Below, piece by piece: positions 48,317 through 56,139 of a stretch of DNA of 56,139 nt. Each line of letters opens with the position of its first letter. Within the stretch, counting starts at the first letter, position 1. The translations under genes and the position numbers were made by a program. The stretch lies in the NCBI GenBank assembly GCA_903882905.1, contig CAIRYW010000017.1, forward strand, positions 1 to 56,139. The letters are read 5' to 3'. Origin of the DNA: an uncultured bacterium. GTDB lineage: Bacteria > Patescibacteriota > Minisyncoccia > Phycocordibacterales > CAIRYW01. Below the pieces are notes generated by a model. The model was not told the DNA's origin. It ran no database searches and worked only from the letters and a program-made list of their open reading frames with translations.

Positions 48317-48347
48317 GCTAAGCCCTTACTGCTTAGCATTTTTTTTT
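48317..48347 (+). terminator. Intrinsic terminator
   Basis: GCTAAGC-ccttact-GCTTAGC-ATTTTTTTTT. Confidence 0.85.
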
Positions 48348-48358
48348 GTATAATTATA

Positions 48359-48549
48359 AGAACCTATCAAAAAAATAATGAACTTTACAAACAGCAAAAT
48401 TTTGAAGGAAAAAATGAAGGATGAGGAAGAAGGTTTAATTATATTAAGCCGACTGACGAAACTTAATTTTTTACCAAAATTTTGCCGTTTGGATGTTCAA
48501 GTGTCGGATTTAGGTATTTTTATTAACGGTTATTTTTTAGATAGGTTCT
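48359..48549. mobile_element. MITE-like element with ~20-bp terminal inverted repeats
   Basis: AGAACCTATCAAAAAAATAA (48359-48378) / TTATTTTTTAGATAGGTTCT (48530-48549), 19/20; inner CAAACAGCAAAATTTTG vs CAAAATTTTGCCGTTTG. Confidence 0.6.
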
Positions 48550-48551
48550 AA
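48378..48551 (+). CDS. Possible small ORF (57 aa) coextensive with the inverted-repeat element
   Basis: MNFTNSKILKEKMKDEEEGLIILSRLTKLNFLPKFCRLDVQVSDLGIFINGYFLDRF*; stops 1 nt before pfkB-like ATG. May be fortuitous. Confidence 0.3.
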   Translation: MNFTNSKILKEKMKDEEEGLIILSRLTKLNFLPKFCRLDVQVSDLGIFINGYFLDRF

Positions 48552-48552
48552 C

Positions 48553-49560
48553 ATGTTTAATTCAAAAAAATATGATCTAATCGCAATCGGGGATACTGTC
48601 ACCGATGCTTTTATTCGCTTAGAAGAAGCTCATGTAAATTGCAAAGTAAATACAGAAGAATGCGAAATTTGTATGCGCTTCGGAGATAAAATTCCTTACG
48701 AATTTGTTGAGGTTTGTCCTGCGGTCGGAAATTCTGCAAACGGTGCTGTTTCTGCATCGAGACTTGGACTCAAAAGCGCAATCATCACAAACATCGGTAA
48801 TGATTCAGAAGGACTTGATGCCCTAAATCAATTTAAAAAAGATAAAGTCAGTACTGAATTTGTTGTAACAAACAAAGGAATGAAAACCAATTATCATTAT
48901 GTGCTTTGGTTTGAGTCAGATAGAACTATTCTTATCAAACACGAAAAATATCCCTATGCCCTGCCAAAAATGAAAGCACCGAAATGGATTTATTTAAGTT
49001 CACTTGGTGAAAATTCTTTGCCTTTTCATAAAACGATTGAAGAATATTTAATAAAAAATCCTGAAGTAAAATTGGCTTTTCAACCAGGTACTTACCAAAT
49101 GAAGTTTGGAACTGAAGCGCTAAAAGAAATTTATAAAAGAGCTGATGTCTTTTTCTGTAATATTGAAGAAGCTGAAAGAATTCTTAGAATTCAAAGTAGA
49201 GAAAATATAAAAGAGCTTGCAAAAAAGATTGGTGACCTTGGACCAAAAATAGTTTGCCTAACTGATGGAGCAAATGGTGCCTATGTATATGAAAAATCAA
49301 AAGACACTCTTCTCTTTATGCCGCTTTACCCAGATATCAAACCTCCCTACGAACGAACAGGAGCAGGAGATGCTTTTGCTTCAACTTTTACTTCGGCTTT
49401 GATTAAAGGAAAAACTCTTGAAGAGGCTTTGGTGTGGGCACCGATAAATTCCATGTCTGTAGTCCAGCAAATCGGTGCACAAAAAGGACTTCTCACAGAA
49501 CAAAAACTTTTAGAATATTTAAAAACCGCTCCTGCAGAATATAAACCAAGACTTGTTTAG
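48553..49560 (+). CDS. PfkB-family carbohydrate kinase
   Basis: GDTVTDAF, AVGNSANGAVSASRLGLKSAIITNIGND, RTGAGDAFASTFTSALIKG. Confidence 0.92.
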   Translation: MFNSKKYDLIAIGDTVTDAFIRLEEAHVNCKVNTEECEICMRFGDKIPYEFVEVCPAVGNSANGAVSASRLGLKSAIITNIGNDSEGLDALNQFKKDKVSTEFVVTNKGMKTNYHYVLWFESDRTILIKHEKYPYALPKMKAPKWIYLSSLGENSLPFHKTIEEYLIKNPEVKLAFQPGTYQMKFGTEALKEIYKRADVFFCNIEEAERILRIQSRENIKELAKKIGDLGPKIVCLTDGANGAYVYEKSKDTLLFMPLYPDIKPPYERTGAGDAFASTFTSALIKGKTLEEALVWAPINSMSVVQQIGAQKGLLTEQKLLEYLKTAPAEYKPRLV

Positions 49561-49563
49561 ATT

Positions 49564-50205
49564 TTACAAACTTACTTTACTTACATAATCTGCTCTCACT
49601 ACATATCGTAATTCTTTTGTAGAGCCGAATAAATCACAAGTTGAGAGAGTTAACATATTTTCTTTACTGGTTAGATCTACTTCTTCTTTGCTTGCTTGCA
49701 CTAGACGCTCATCGCGAACTTTATAAACATATTTTGTACTGGTTGAATAAACATCAATCTCATCCCCTGCTTTTAGGTTTTCAATTCCATTGAAAGCTTT
49801 ATAGGCTTGATTGTGAACTACAGAAAGTGTACTGCTATGTCCAAAGAGAAAAAGATTTCCACTTGCAGGATAACCTGAGCCAGAATATCTGACGGCACCT
49901 TTTAGGAGATATTCATTCAAAATTGCATTGTCTATAGTGTTTGGATCAGAGACACTTATATCCACTCCAACTTTTGGAATTTGAATTTTTGTTGGAATAT
50001 CTTTGGCCGTGACAACTTGATTTTGGCTAGTTGACCCATTTTGTAGGAGGTTAAGTTTAAGTGCATCCGCTGGAGAATTTCCATTTGGTAATAATTCTTC
50101 AGGGACAAAACCCAAGACATACAACACAATAAAAGTTACAACAAAAATGCCGGTAAAAATTAATCCGAAATTTATATACTTTTTTTGTTCATTATTTAAT
50201 CTCAT
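49564..50205 (-). CDS. Sortase family protein
   Basis: N-terminal TM; IQIPKVGVDISV; LFLFGHSS; MLTLSTCDLFGSTKELRYVVRA (catalytic His, TLSTC, Arg). Confidence 0.9.
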   Translation of the reverse strand: MRLNNEQKKYINFGLIFTGIFVVTFIVLYVLGFVPEELLPNGNSPADALKLNLLQNGSTSQNQVVTAKDIPTKIQIPKVGVDISVSDPNTIDNAILNEYLLKGAVRYSGSGYPASGNLFLFGHSSTLSVVHNQAYKAFNGIENLKAGDEIDVYSTSTKYVYKVRDERLVQASKEEVDLTSKENMLTLSTCDLFGSTKELRYVVRADYVSKVSL

Positions 50206-50249
50206 TTTATTTCTTCATTATCTCATTAAAAATCTGACATCCCAAACTT

Positions 50250-50305
50250 GCTCAAGGGTAGCCCTTGAGCGTTAGAGTTGACAAAAATAGTAAAAGTAGT
50301 ATAAT
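50250..50305 (+). promoter_or_regulatory. Promoter with upstream inverted repeat
   Basis: TTGACA (50278-50283) N16 TATAAT (50300-50305); GCTCAAGGG-tag-CCCTTGAGC (50250-50270) just upstream. Confidence 0.7.
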
Positions 50306-50351
50306 ACTGCTAAAGCTAAAACCTAGCTTTTCTAATAAATAATTCAAAAAT

Positions 50352-51998
50352 ATGGGAGACAAAAAAGATCAAATTCCACATAATTTACCTACAGATAACA
50401 CACAAACAGATGTGCACTATTCTTCTATAGAACAAAGTGTCCACACTTACCCTTTGGATCGTGAAATGCACGAAAAAACAGAAGAACCAGAAAAAGAAAA
50501 AGCTGGTGCAGACAAAGCTATTAAATACGCTCTTGTAATCGGTTTTCTTGTTATTCTTTTTGTTGTTAGTCTTGGAATTGTCTCTTTCCTACCAAGTATA
50601 ATTTCAAATGTATCCACAACAGCTTCCACTTACCTCTTCTCAACTTTTTCTTCTCAACCAAAAATTACTCTAACTTTAGACAAAAATGAAGTTGGAATAG
50701 GACAACCTTTTACCCTTTCATGGAAAAATAATACAACTGATACGAATGGAAGTTATTCTTTTAGTTTTAAATGTACTGAGGGAATTACCCTAGTCGATGC
50801 AAGTTCTAGTAAACCGATTGTATGTGGTACCTACTACCCTATCGGAAGCGACAATTGGTCTATTAAATTAATTTCAAATTCAAAAAATACAGGAAGTGTT
50901 TCTCTTCCAATGAATGTTAGTTTTTTTGAAACTAACAGAACAGAACCAAAACTTACAAATTCAATTTCCATCTTAGCTCTTGGAACAAATGGGAATAATT
51001 CTGGATCATCAAACAATTCTTCTACTAGCACAAATTCAGGAGTGACTGTGACTTCACAAAATAATTCACAGAATAATTCAAGTGGATCAAGAGCTTCATC
51101 ATCAAATTATTATTATCCTGCAAATGGCAAAAGTGATTTGGCAATTACTTTAGTCAAAAGCGGTATGGTGGTAAACAATGGAAGCTTTGTTCAAACTTCT
51201 GCAATTAATGCTGGATCAAGAGTTATGATTCAATTTAATGTTGCAAACAATGGAACGGCTCCTTCTGGAGCTTGGTCTCTAACAGCAACTCTTCCAACAA
51301 CAATTCAAAATGAAAAAACATACTCTTCTGGTACAGAGCCATCACTTAAGCCCGGAGATTCTTTCACTATGAGTCTTGCTTTTGATTCGTTTGATTCATC
51401 AGCAAATCAAGCGATTATTACACTTTTATCTAGTGCCGACTCAAATGTTTCAAATAATACTTTAACAATTCCATTTACTGCAGGTTCAACTTATAGCAAT
51501 AACAACAATTACAACTACAATAATAATTACTACAACAGCAATGGAAATTATTACAATAACAATGCAAGCCTAAACGTTGCAATAACCAACCTTGGTCAAT
51601 TCAACCGATCAACAGGACAGTTTTATTACAACGGATACAACAGCTCAATTTATTCAGGATCAACTGTTGGCGTTCAATTTACAGTGACAAACAATGGAAG
51701 TACTGCAACAGGACCATGGTCATTCAATGCAACGCTCCCAACAAATTCCAATTCTAACTACAATAATAATTATTGTAACGGATATAATTGCAATAATAAT
51801 TACTACAATAACAACGGAGGAACTTACAACTATTCTTCAGGAACAGAGCCTTCACTTGCACCAGGTCAAAGTATGAGTTTTACAATTGCCTTTGATAATC
51901 CAACTATTGGATCAGATACTGTTTATATTAATGCTTATGGAAGTTCTGTCTCAGGTGGAAACAACAGCGCTACAAGAACTTTCTACGTAAGTAATTAA
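50352..51998 (+). CDS. Membrane-anchored surface protein with two CARDB-like domains and Asn/Tyr-rich linkers
   Basis: TM near N-term; duplicated VQFTVTNNGSTATGPWSFNATLPT...YSSGTEPSLAPGQSMSFTIAFD units; NNNNYNYNNNYYNSNGNYYNNN linkers. Confidence 0.75.
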   Translation: MGDKKDQIPHNLPTDNTQTDVHYSSIEQSVHTYPLDREMHEKTEEPEKEKAGADKAIKYALVIGFLVILFVVSLGIVSFLPSIISNVSTTASTYLFSTFSSQPKITLTLDKNEVGIGQPFTLSWKNNTTDTNGSYSFSFKCTEGITLVDASSSKPIVCGTYYPIGSDNWSIKLISNSKNTGSVSLPMNVSFFETNRTEPKLTNSISILALGTNGNNSGSSNNSSTSTNSGVTVTSQNNSQNNSSGSRASSSNYYYPANGKSDLAITLVKSGMVVNNGSFVQTSAINAGSRVMIQFNVANNGTAPSGAWSLTATLPTTIQNEKTYSSGTEPSLKPGDSFTMSLAFDSFDSSANQAIITLLSSADSNVSNNTLTIPFTAGSTYSNNNNYNYNNNYYNSNGNYYNNNASLNVAITNLGQFNRSTGQFYYNGYNSSIYSGSTVGVQFTVTNNGSTATGPWSFNATLPTNSNSNYNNNYCNGYNCNNNYYNNNGGTYNYSSGTEPSLAPGQSMSFTIAFDNPTIGSDTVYINAYGSSVSGGNNSATRTFYVSN

Positions 51999-52003
51999 TC
52001 TTT

Positions 52004-52039
52004 AAAACAGCCGAGGCGCTTAAGCGCCTCGGCTGTTTT
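52004..52039. terminator. Bidirectional intrinsic terminator (36-bp perfect palindrome)
   Basis: AAAACAGCCGAGGCGCTT|AAGCGCCTCGGCTGTTTT. Confidence 0.92.
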
Positions 52040-52040
52040 T

Positions 52041-53180
52041 TTAAATATCAATTTCTCCACTCTGAATTTGTTGTTTTAAATTTACATCAGAAATTGATGC
52101 CATGAAATCTAACATTTTTTGCTTTTCTATTCCGTCTGAAAAACTAGGAACTGAATCATTTATGACTACAGGAAGAATAGATATATTTTCTCCATTATTT
52201 GTCTTTGTAATTTGAAGAGCAATTGCATGGGTAGTTCCATAAGAAAAATTCTGATCAAAAACAAAATTACCTAAAGAATAAAAAATTGGTTTGTTATTAT
52301 AAATTTCAACGCCCTCTACAACATGCGGATGAGACCCAATAACCATATCTGCTCCACTATCAATCATCAATCTTCCGTTTTTTTTCTGTAAGTCGGTTGG
52401 GTAATCTTGATACTCAACTCCCCAATGTGGCATTACGATTACAAAATAATTCACATCTTTTAGTTCCTTTATTAAATCAAGAGTATGGTCAACCTTTCCA
52501 CCAAATTCATTCCAACCAATAAACGCTATTTTGAAACCATTTTCATTAAAAGTGGCAACCCTATCATCTTTATTAAAATAATCTCCAAAAGGCTGTATAT
52601 TTATGCTTTTCAAAAAATCATAAGATTGCCTTATTCCTTCAAGCCCAAAATCATTATTATGATTATTTGCCTGCGAGAGTGCATCAAAACCAACATTTTT
52701 CAAAATATTTAAAACGGAAGGATTGAAAGTAAATTGTAAAATTGTGTGATCTTGCGCTGAAATAGAATTAAAATTTGTTATAACGCCTTCAAGATTGGCA
52801 ACCGAAATATCAGAATTTTTTATTTGTTCTGTTGTAGAAGCAAAAATATAATTTTGTCCAAATTGATTAATTCTCAATCTCACCTGCCTATCAAGCATCA
52901 CATCACCTGCAACAAAGATACTGAGTTTATTTTCTGGAACTTGGATAGGAACAACAACTAGTTTTTCTTGAGCAGTATATTTTGGAAAAAAAATTACAAA
53001 TAATAAAAGTAAAGTAAAAATAGAAAGAAGTAATATTAATATTTTAGTTTTCACTTTCCTTATAATTTTTCTTGAGGAGAGACCTCCAAAAAAAGAGGAC
53101 TCACCTCTAAAAAATTTAGATATCCAATCTTGCCATTTTTGCGTTTGATTGGATGAAAGATTTTCTAGCTGGAACATCAT
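52041..53180 (-). CDS. CapA/PgsA-family (poly-gamma-glutamate synthesis-like) metallophosphatase
   Basis: FVAGDVMLDRQVRLRI, VANLEGVITNFNS, ALSQANNHNNDFGLEG, MPHWGVEYQDYPTDLQK, DMVIGSHPHVVEGVEIYNNKPIFYSLGNFVFD. Confidence 0.92.
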   Translation of the reverse strand: MMFQLENLSSNQTQKWQDWISKFFRGESSFFGGLSSRKIIRKVKTKILILLLSIFTLLLLFVIFFPKYTAQEKLVVVPIQVPENKLSIFVAGDVMLDRQVRLRINQFGQNYIFASTTEQIKNSDISVANLEGVITNFNSISAQDHTILQFTFNPSVLNILKNVGFDALSQANNHNNDFGLEGIRQSYDFLKSINIQPFGDYFNKDDRVATFNENGFKIAFIGWNEFGGKVDHTLDLIKELKDVNYFVIVMPHWGVEYQDYPTDLQKKNGRLMIDSGADMVIGSHPHVVEGVEIYNNKPIFYSLGNFVFDQNFSYGTTHAIALQITKTNNGENISILPVVINDSVPSFSDGIEKQKMLDFMASISDVNLKQQIQSGEIDI

Positions 53181-55185
53181 TTCCCATCAAAATATCTACT
53201 ACCTTATCTGCCTCAATTGCATCCTCAATATTTATTTGCTTTAGCACTCTGTTGTTTTTGTCCATTGTAGTTTCTCCAAGTTCTTCGGCATTCATTTCTC
53301 CAAGACCTTTGTATCGCTGAATAGTAACTTTTTTATTTACTTTCTTGTCTTTTTCTTTTCCGCCTTTTTCATCCACTTCCTCCTCAGGCGTTTCTTCTGT
53401 GGCACCTTCCTCACCTTCTGAAACTTCTGTTATTTGAATTTTTTCATCTTTCAAAAACTTTTCTTTTTCTTGTTCAGAATAAAAATAATGAAAATCTTTT
53501 CCAAGTTTCAATTTGTAAAGTGGTGGTTGAGCAATATAAATATATCCAGCTTCGATTAAAGGTCTGAAGTGTCTATAGAAAAGAGTTAAAAGAAGAGTTC
53601 TAATGTGCGCACCGTCAACGTCGGCATCTGTAGCGATAATAATTTTGTGATATCGAAGTTTTGTAATATCAAATGTATCTCCAATAGCAGTTCCAAGAGC
53701 AACGACAAGATTTGTAATTTGTTCAGACGCGAGCATCTTGTCCAATCTAGCTCTTTCAATATTTAAAATTTTTCCTCGAAGGGGCAAGATTGCTTGAGTT
53801 CTTCTATCTCGTCCAGTTTTTGCAGTACCTCCAGCAGAGTCTCCCTCTACAATAAATAGTTCTGATTCTGAAGCATCTTTACTTTGGCAGTCGGCAAGTT
53901 TTCCAGGTAAAGTCATTCCCTCAAGTGCGCCTTTTCTTAGGATTGAATCCTTTGCCGCTTTTGCGGCTTTTCTTCCGCGCATCGCAAGAATAACCTTATT
54001 CATTATAGCTTTTGCGTCATCTGGATTTTCTTCCAAATACATTGAAAATGCATCACCCAAAACAGTAGATACTGCTCCTTGCGCTTCCATGCTTCCAAGT
54101 TTTGCTTTTGTTTGTCCTTCAAATTGAATTTCAGGAAGTTTTACAGAAATAACAGCGGTAATTCCTTCAAGCACATCGTCTCCGATAAAACTTTCATCTG
54201 CTTCTTTTGTATAACCATTTTTTTTGGCGTAAGTATTGATTGTTCTTGTGAGAGCGGTTTTGAAACCAGTAATGTGTGTTCCTCCTTCTGGGTTGTAAAT
54301 ATTATTCGCGAAACCTGCAATTTTTGCAGAAATATCATCGATGTATTGGATAGCAACTTCAACCAAAGTTTTTCCTTCTTCTTTTTCTACATAGAAAATA
54401 TTTTTGTGAATGGGTTTTGAGAGAGTGTTATAAAATTTAATTAGTGATACTAATCCTCCTTCAAAATAAAAACTAACAGAAGGAACATCTAGACTTTCAT
54501 CTTTCAAAAAGAATACTTCATCAAAATTAATTTTTTCTTTATACTCCCTGGCATCAACCACATTAATCAAAAGATTTTTTACAAGGTAAGCTTGCTGGCG
54601 AAGATGAGTTACTATTTTTTCGTAGTTAAATTCAATTCCCTCTTTAAAAATTTCAATGTCGGGTTTGAAAGTGGTAATAGTTCCGTGCTCTTTTGAGTTT
54701 GCAACTTTTTTTACTTTGCTAAGTGGTTTTCCTATTTTATATTCTTGAAGATATTTTCCTCCGTCTCTGTGCACTTCTGCTTTGAGGTGTATTGATAGTG
54801 CATTTACAACTGATGCTCCCACTCCGTGAAGTCCTCCAGAAAATTTGTAAGAATTATTATCAAATTTTCCTCCAGCGTGAAGAACTGTCATAATAGTTTC
54901 AAGAGCAGAAACTTTTGTTTTGGAATGCATATCAACTGGAATTCCGGCTCCATCATCAACAATTCGAACATATCCGTCAGGAAGAAGAGCTACTTCAATT
55001 CGAGAACATCTATTTGCCATAGCCTCATCGCGAGAGTTATCAAAAATTTCCCAAACTAAATGATGAAGACCATCTGGTCCTGTGGTTCCAATATACATTC
55101 CAGGTCGTCTTCTAACCGCTTCAAGACCCTCTAGGACAGTAATCTGAGCCGCTCCATATTGCTGTTTTTTTTCTGGTTTAACCAT
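53116..55185 (-). CDS. gyrB: DNA gyrase subunit B
   Basis: LEAVRRRPGMYIGTTGPDGLHHLVWEIFDNSRDEAMA, VEGDSAGGTAKTGRDRRTQAILPLRGKILNIERA, IIATDADVDGAHIRTLLLT; start MVKPEKKQQYGAAQ at 55185. Confidence 0.97.
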   Translation of the reverse strand: MVKPEKKQQYGAAQITVLEGLEAVRRRPGMYIGTTGPDGLHHLVWEIFDNSRDEAMANRCSRIEVALLPDGYVRIVDDGAGIPVDMHSKTKVSALETIMTVLHAGGKFDNNSYKFSGGLHGVGASVVNALSIHLKAEVHRDGGKYLQEYKIGKPLSKVKKVANSKEHGTITTFKPDIEIFKEGIEFNYEKIVTHLRQQAYLVKNLLINVVDAREYKEKINFDEVFFLKDESLDVPSVSFYFEGGLVSLIKFYNTLSKPIHKNIFYVEKEEGKTLVEVAIQYIDDISAKIAGFANNIYNPEGGTHITGFKTALTRTINTYAKKNGYTKEADESFIGDDVLEGITAVISVKLPEIQFEGQTKAKLGSMEAQGAVSTVLGDAFSMYLEENPDDAKAIMNKVILAMRGRKAAKAAKDSILRKGALEGMTLPGKLADCQSKDASESELFIVEGDSAGGTAKTGRDRRTQAILPLRGKILNIERARLDKMLASEQITNLVVALGTAIGDTFDITKLRYHKIIIATDADVDGAHIRTLLLTLFYRHFRPLIEAGYIYIAQPPLYKLKLGKDFHYFYSEQEKEKFLKDEKIQITEVSEGEEGATEETPEEEVDEKGGKEKDKKVNKKVTIQRYKGLGEMNAEELGETTMDKNNRVLKQINIEDAIEADKVVDILMGNDVPARKSFIQSNAKMARLDI

Positions 55186-55221
55186 CCTTTTTATTTGAAT
55201 TTGATTGAAAAAAATTACATT

Positions 55222-55267
55222 AAGTCCCGACGTTTCAGTCGGGATCCCGACTGAAACGTCGGGACTT
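55222..55267. repeat. 46-bp perfect palindrome in gyrB leader
   Basis: AAGTCCCGACGTTTCAGTCGGGA|TCCCGACTGAAACGTCGGGACTT; each arm is itself a hairpin (TCCCGAC-gtttca-GTCGGGA); followed by T-run on + strand. Confidence 0.9.
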
Positions 55268-55319
55268 TTTTGGCTTTTTGTCCTTATATTATAGCATTTT
55301 TTGAGTAAATAAATCAGCA

Positions 55320-55348
55320 TTGACAGACATATTTATTAGTGGTAACTT
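55320..55348 (+). promoter_or_regulatory. Promoter for orphan gene 55358
   Basis: TTGACA (55320-55325) N17 TAACTT (55343-55348), ATG at 55358. Confidence 0.55.
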
Positions 55349-55357
55349 TGAATAGAT

Positions 55358-55783
55358 ATGAACACTGACACGACTGCTCTTGATTCACTCAAGGGCGAAG
55401 AAAACCCACGCAAACAAACCGAGGCTCTGTTGAACAGTTTCAACGACATCAACGGCCTCACTGCAGCAGTGGACGTCATTGGCTTCTACAAAGAAGTTCA
55501 TTCACTCTGGTACGTGTACCAGCAGATTGAATACAATGCCCTATCGCCCGAGCTGTACAAAGAAAAACAGTTCCGGCAATCTGGACTTGACGCAGCGAGG
55601 AGAAGTTGCCTCGACAGGATGGTCACGTTGTGCCTGCAAGCAAAAGGCAAACAACGCAGGCGACTCTACTGCGAATTCAAAGTGACCATCAACTCAATGG
55701 ACCAAAACCGCTACGTCTGCATAAGTGGAAGGAAGGCTCTCAGCCGAGTTCCCTTGTGGCTCTACTGGGGAAGTTGGAAATAA
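55358..55783 (+). CDS. Hypothetical orphan protein (141 aa)
   Basis: MNTDTTALDSLKGEENPRKQTEALLNSFNDING...; GC-richer than neighbours; own promoter and downstream terminator. Confidence 0.5.
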   Translation: MNTDTTALDSLKGEENPRKQTEALLNSFNDINGLTAAVDVIGFYKEVHSLWYVYQQIEYNALSPELYKEKQFRQSGLDAARRSCLDRMVTLCLQAKGKQRRRLYCEFKVTINSMDQNRYVCISGRKALSRVPLWLYWGSWK

Positions 55784-55855
55784 CCAGCTGCGCACATTCT
55801 CATCACCGTCTCTCGCTTCATGTGATTGACGGTATTTTTTATTTTCACTTTTTGC

Positions 55856-55885
55856 AAAAGCCGCCCCTAACGGGGCGGCTTTTTT
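55856..55885 (+). terminator. Intrinsic terminator
   Basis: AAAAGCCGCCCC-taac-GGGGCGGCTTTTTT. Confidence 0.92.
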
Positions 55886-55913
55886 GTTTGTATTTTTTAT
55901 TTTTCTCCCCTCC

Positions 55914-56139
55914 CTACTGAATCATCTTGTTAGCAAGCAAACTCATCAGTCGAACAGCATTACCCTGAGCAACCTTGGCGTCTTTACTTGCAACAAAGGC
56001 ATCCCATTGTTTGGTGATATTTGGATCAGCAAGTTGTCTGACATCACTCTCAAGCTTGACACGGTCATCATATGAGATAGCGCCTGTGGTGTTTAGAACT
56101 ACATCAATGTATTCCTTCAAGACTCTAGAGGTTTGAATA
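55914..56139 (-). CDS. Hypothetical protein, N-terminus beyond window
   Basis: Frame stays open to the window edge: IQTSRVLKEYIDVVLNTTGAISYDDRVKLESDVRQLADPNITKQWDAFVASKDAKVAQGNAVRLMSLLANKMIQ*. Confidence 0.55.
   Translation of the reverse strand, partial: IQTSRVLKEYIDVVLNTTGAISYDDRVKLESDVRQLADPNITKQWDAFVASKDAKVAQGNAVRLMSLLANKMIQ

Noticed and set aside
51500-51850. Asn-codon-rich tract as a CRISPR-like or satellite repeat
   Set aside because: It stays in frame and encodes Asn/Tyr-rich linkers between repeated domains.
1-56139. UGA recoding (as in Gracilibacteria/Absconditabacteria)
   Set aside because: Core genes (rpoB, rpoC, gyrB, dnaG, typA) are full-length in the standard code; no in-frame UGA needed.
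1-56139. CRISPR array
   Set aside because: No regularly spaced direct repeats with unique spacers seen; repeats present are palindromic or short tandem.

Overview
AT-rich 56-kb window that reads as a chromosomal segment of a Candidate Phyla Radiation (Patescibacteria/Parcubacteria-like) bacterium using the standard code; the lineage is inferred from gene content and style, not from a search. Core content: an rpoB-rpoC-dnaG-rpoD-uvrD-like block, gyrB, hisS, metK, typA, truB, trmD, rsmG, uppP and fba. Envelope/transport content: an ECF sigma + HlyD/MacB-type export cluster, ABC transporters, DedA and DedA-PAP2 proteins, sortase, CapA, and a CARDB-like surface protein. Accessory content: a Panacea(DUF4065)-type toxin-antitoxin pair and a frameshifted type IIG/ISP-like restriction-modification gene. 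Main observations: (1) in-frame palindromic or repeat-derived inserts inside two tRNA-modification genes, truB (22-bp perfect inverted repeat) and trmD; (2) a 40-bp perfect palindrome centred on the start codon of the Panacea antitoxin, with an apparently leaderless promoter; (3) a SAM-I riboswitch upstream of metK; (4) four or five solitary short orphan genes, each with its own promoter and terminator, several visibly GC-richer than their surroundings; (5) several MITE/REP-like intergenic elements; (6) a 2-nt frameshift splitting the restriction-modification gene. No CRISPR array, rRNA or convincing tRNA was seen.
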